Source: an uncultured Anaerococcus sp. (lineage in GTDB: Bacteria > Bacillota > Clostridia > Tissierellales > Peptoniphilaceae). Taken from it: DNA of 6,898 bases. The DNA lies in NCBI RefSeq assembly GCF_947253225.1, contig NZ_CAMXYR010000067.1, positions 1-6,898 on the forward strand, given 5' to 3'. The notes under the pieces are model-generated. The model saw only the letters and a program-made list of their open reading frames with translations, was not told where the DNA came from and searched no databases. Both the position numbers and the translations under genes were made by a program. Position 1 is the first letter of the stretch, and each line of letters opens with the position of its first letter. Below, one piece after another: positions 5,789 through 6,898 of this stretch.

Positions 5789-6852
5789 TTATTTCCGCCT
5801 TTACACTACCATCACTAAATTCTACCGTTATAAAATCACCAAGACTTAAAGATTTAGATGAGTAAATATCAATATTTTTTTCATTTTTTATGGCTATATT
5901 TCTCTTTTTAAATTCAATTAAATCTCTATATTTTGCAATATTAAAACCTAATTCTTTAAATTTATGCTCACTCAAGGAATAGTTCCTATTTATTTTATTA
6001 TCCAAATCTTTTTTTAAAAAATTAAGTTCTAAAATCCTCTCATTAACTCTATTAATCGGACTTCTATTTCTCAACAACTGTTCTTCTAATAGGAGTTTTC
6101 TTTCTAAGTCGCTAATTTTCGATAAAATAATCTGCTTCATCTCAGATAACTTACCTATAATATCTATTTCAATATTTGCATAGTTTCTGATTACATAAGA
6201 ACCCGCTTCTGTTGGAGTCTGCAAGCTTAAATCGCTTACTAAATCAAGTAGAGTTTGGTCAATCTTATGACCTATAGCAGAAATTATTGGTGTTTTCGCC
6301 TTAAAACAAGCTTCAATAATTTCTTTATTGTTAAATGTAGATAAATCCTCACCGGATCCTCCACCTCTCGTAATTACAATCAAATCTAAATTTCTATCGT
6401 CCAAATCATAAATCGCATCCTCTACCATGGCATAGGAGTCTAGACCTTGTACTTTGACAGGTTTCAGGAAGATATGAATATCATTTGGTTTTTGGTTAAT
6501 AACTGAAATGAAATCAACTATAGCGGCACCATCTTGTGATGTTATCAAGCCGATTTTTTTAGGAAACTTGGGAATATCTTTTTTATTTTCAATATCAAAA
6601 TAACCAAGCTTCCTAAATTTTTCTTTCATCTCAAGAAATTTTAAATAGGCTTTAGAAAGTCCGACTTCATATATCTCATTTACAGAAATTAAAATTCTTG
6701 AAGAATAGTTATTATAAAATATATTACCCTTTATATTAACCTTAATTCCCTCACTAAAATCAAAATCTATGTTCTTTTCTTCAAAATAATAAATTACACA
6801 GTCAATAACTTCCTTATCTTCTTTTAAAGAAAAATATAAATGGGAATTATTG
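5781..6852 (-). CDS. xseA: Exodeoxyribonuclease VII large subunit, 5' end missing
   Basis: XseA is the catalytic subunit of exonuclease VII, which degrades single-stranded DNA from either end. The genuine part starts inside the N-terminal OB-fold at NNSHLYFSLKED, matching the W-Y-F-x-L-K-D element of the family. About 45 N-terminal residues are lost beyond the contig end. The catalytic domain shows GLITSQDGAAIVDF (5' part), TRGGGSGEDLSTFN and SAIGHKIDQTLLDLVSD. A long helical region that binds XseB follows, then the C-terminal LGDFITVEFSDGSVKAEI. The usual G-H-E-x-D motif is GHKID: His and Asp are kept, Glu is Lys. An apparent GTG start at 6893 and the first 13 to 14 residues (MLGRRQRQMCIRDS) are translated sequencing adapter and must be discarded. 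The stop TGA overlaps xseB by 8 nt. Confidence 0.95.
5795..5800 (-). promoter_or_regulatory. Ribosome binding site supporting the TTG start of xseB
   Basis: The minus strand reads AGGCGG here, one mismatch from AGGAGG, 6 nt before the TTG at 5788-5786. An in-frame TAA directly precedes the TTG, so the site and the stop together fix the start. The element lies inside the last codons of xseA, which favours coupled translation of the two exonuclease VII subunits. Confidence 0.6.
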
Positions 6853-6898
6853 CTGTCTCTTATACACATCTGACGCTGCCGACGACCTAACACAGGTG
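6853..6898 (-). other. Untrimmed Illumina Nextera adapter and index (sequencing artefact)
   Basis: Bases 6853-6871 are CTGTCTCTTATACACATCT, the 19-bp Tn5 mosaic end used in Nextera libraries. Bases 6872-6885 are GACGCTGCCGACGA, the complement of the Nextera Read 1 tail. Bases 6886-6895 (CCTAACACAG) fit a 10-nt i5 index, and the final GTG matches the start of the constant sequence that follows the index. The order is exactly that of a read running through a short insert into the adapter. This is not a transposon in the organism. Translation in reverse yields the tell-tale QMCIRDS peptide seen in contaminated database proteins. Genomic sequence ends at 6852. Confidence 0.98.

Noticed and set aside
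1..6852. CRISPR array, defence system, phage, tRNA or rRNA, riboswitch
   Set aside because: No spaced direct repeats, RNA-gene sequence or recognisable leader was seen; every part apart from 35 nt is occupied by recognised housekeeping genes.
6853..6893. An apparent GTG start and N-terminal extension of xseA, and a Tn5 mosaic end suggesting a transposon
   Set aside because: The bases match the Nextera library adapter in order and length, including index and constant sequence; no transposase or inverted partner end is present.

Overview
This window is a low-GC (around 30% by eye) piece of a Bacillota chromosome. One densely packed, leftward-reading housekeeping gene cluster covers almost all of it. 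The protein style (rich in I, K, N, E and D), the Firmicutes-type gene order and the lack of sporulation genes at positions where relatives carry them suggest a non-sporulating anaerobe, perhaps of the Tissierellia/Peptoniphilaceae group (Anaerococcus- or Peptoniphilus-like). That taxonomic placement is inference only.

In transcription order (right to left) the cluster is: xseA (exonuclease VII large subunit, 5' end missing), xseB (small subunit), an ispA-type short-chain polyprenyl diphosphate synthase, argR/ahrC (arginine-repressor family), recN (SMC-like repair ATPase), a nudF-type Nudix ADP-ribose pyrophosphatase, scpA and scpB (condensin partners of Smc), an rluB-family rRNA pseudouridine synthase, and the first 46 codons of a BaiN/HI0933-like flavoprotein that runs off the left edge. 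From xseA to rluB every junction is either an overlap (1 to 14 nt) or a gap of at most 8 nt, so this part probably forms one operon with coupled translation. The only real intergenic space is 35 nt between rluB and the flavoprotein gene. It holds a terminator-like hairpin whose 5' arm contains the rluB stop codon, and possibly an extended -10 promoter element. No stretch over 300 bases lacks a gene.

Functionally the cluster combines DNA processing and repair (XseAB, RecN), chromosome segregation (ScpAB), isoprenoid synthesis (IspA), nucleotide-sugar housekeeping (Nudix), regulation (ArgR-like) and ribosome modification (RluB-like). The order matches the relative order of these genes in Bacillus subtilis, with the intervening genes (dxs, tlyA, spoIVB, spo0A and others) absent.

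The right end is not biology. Bases 6853-6898 are an untrimmed Illumina Nextera adapter with index sequence, which gives xseA a false N-terminus. The real genomic sequence ends at 6852. I found no novel multi-gene system. The biological points most worth a second look are an ArgR homologue whose arginine-binding motifs look degraded, an IspA lacking the usual segment after its second Asp-rich motif, and the compacted gene order.
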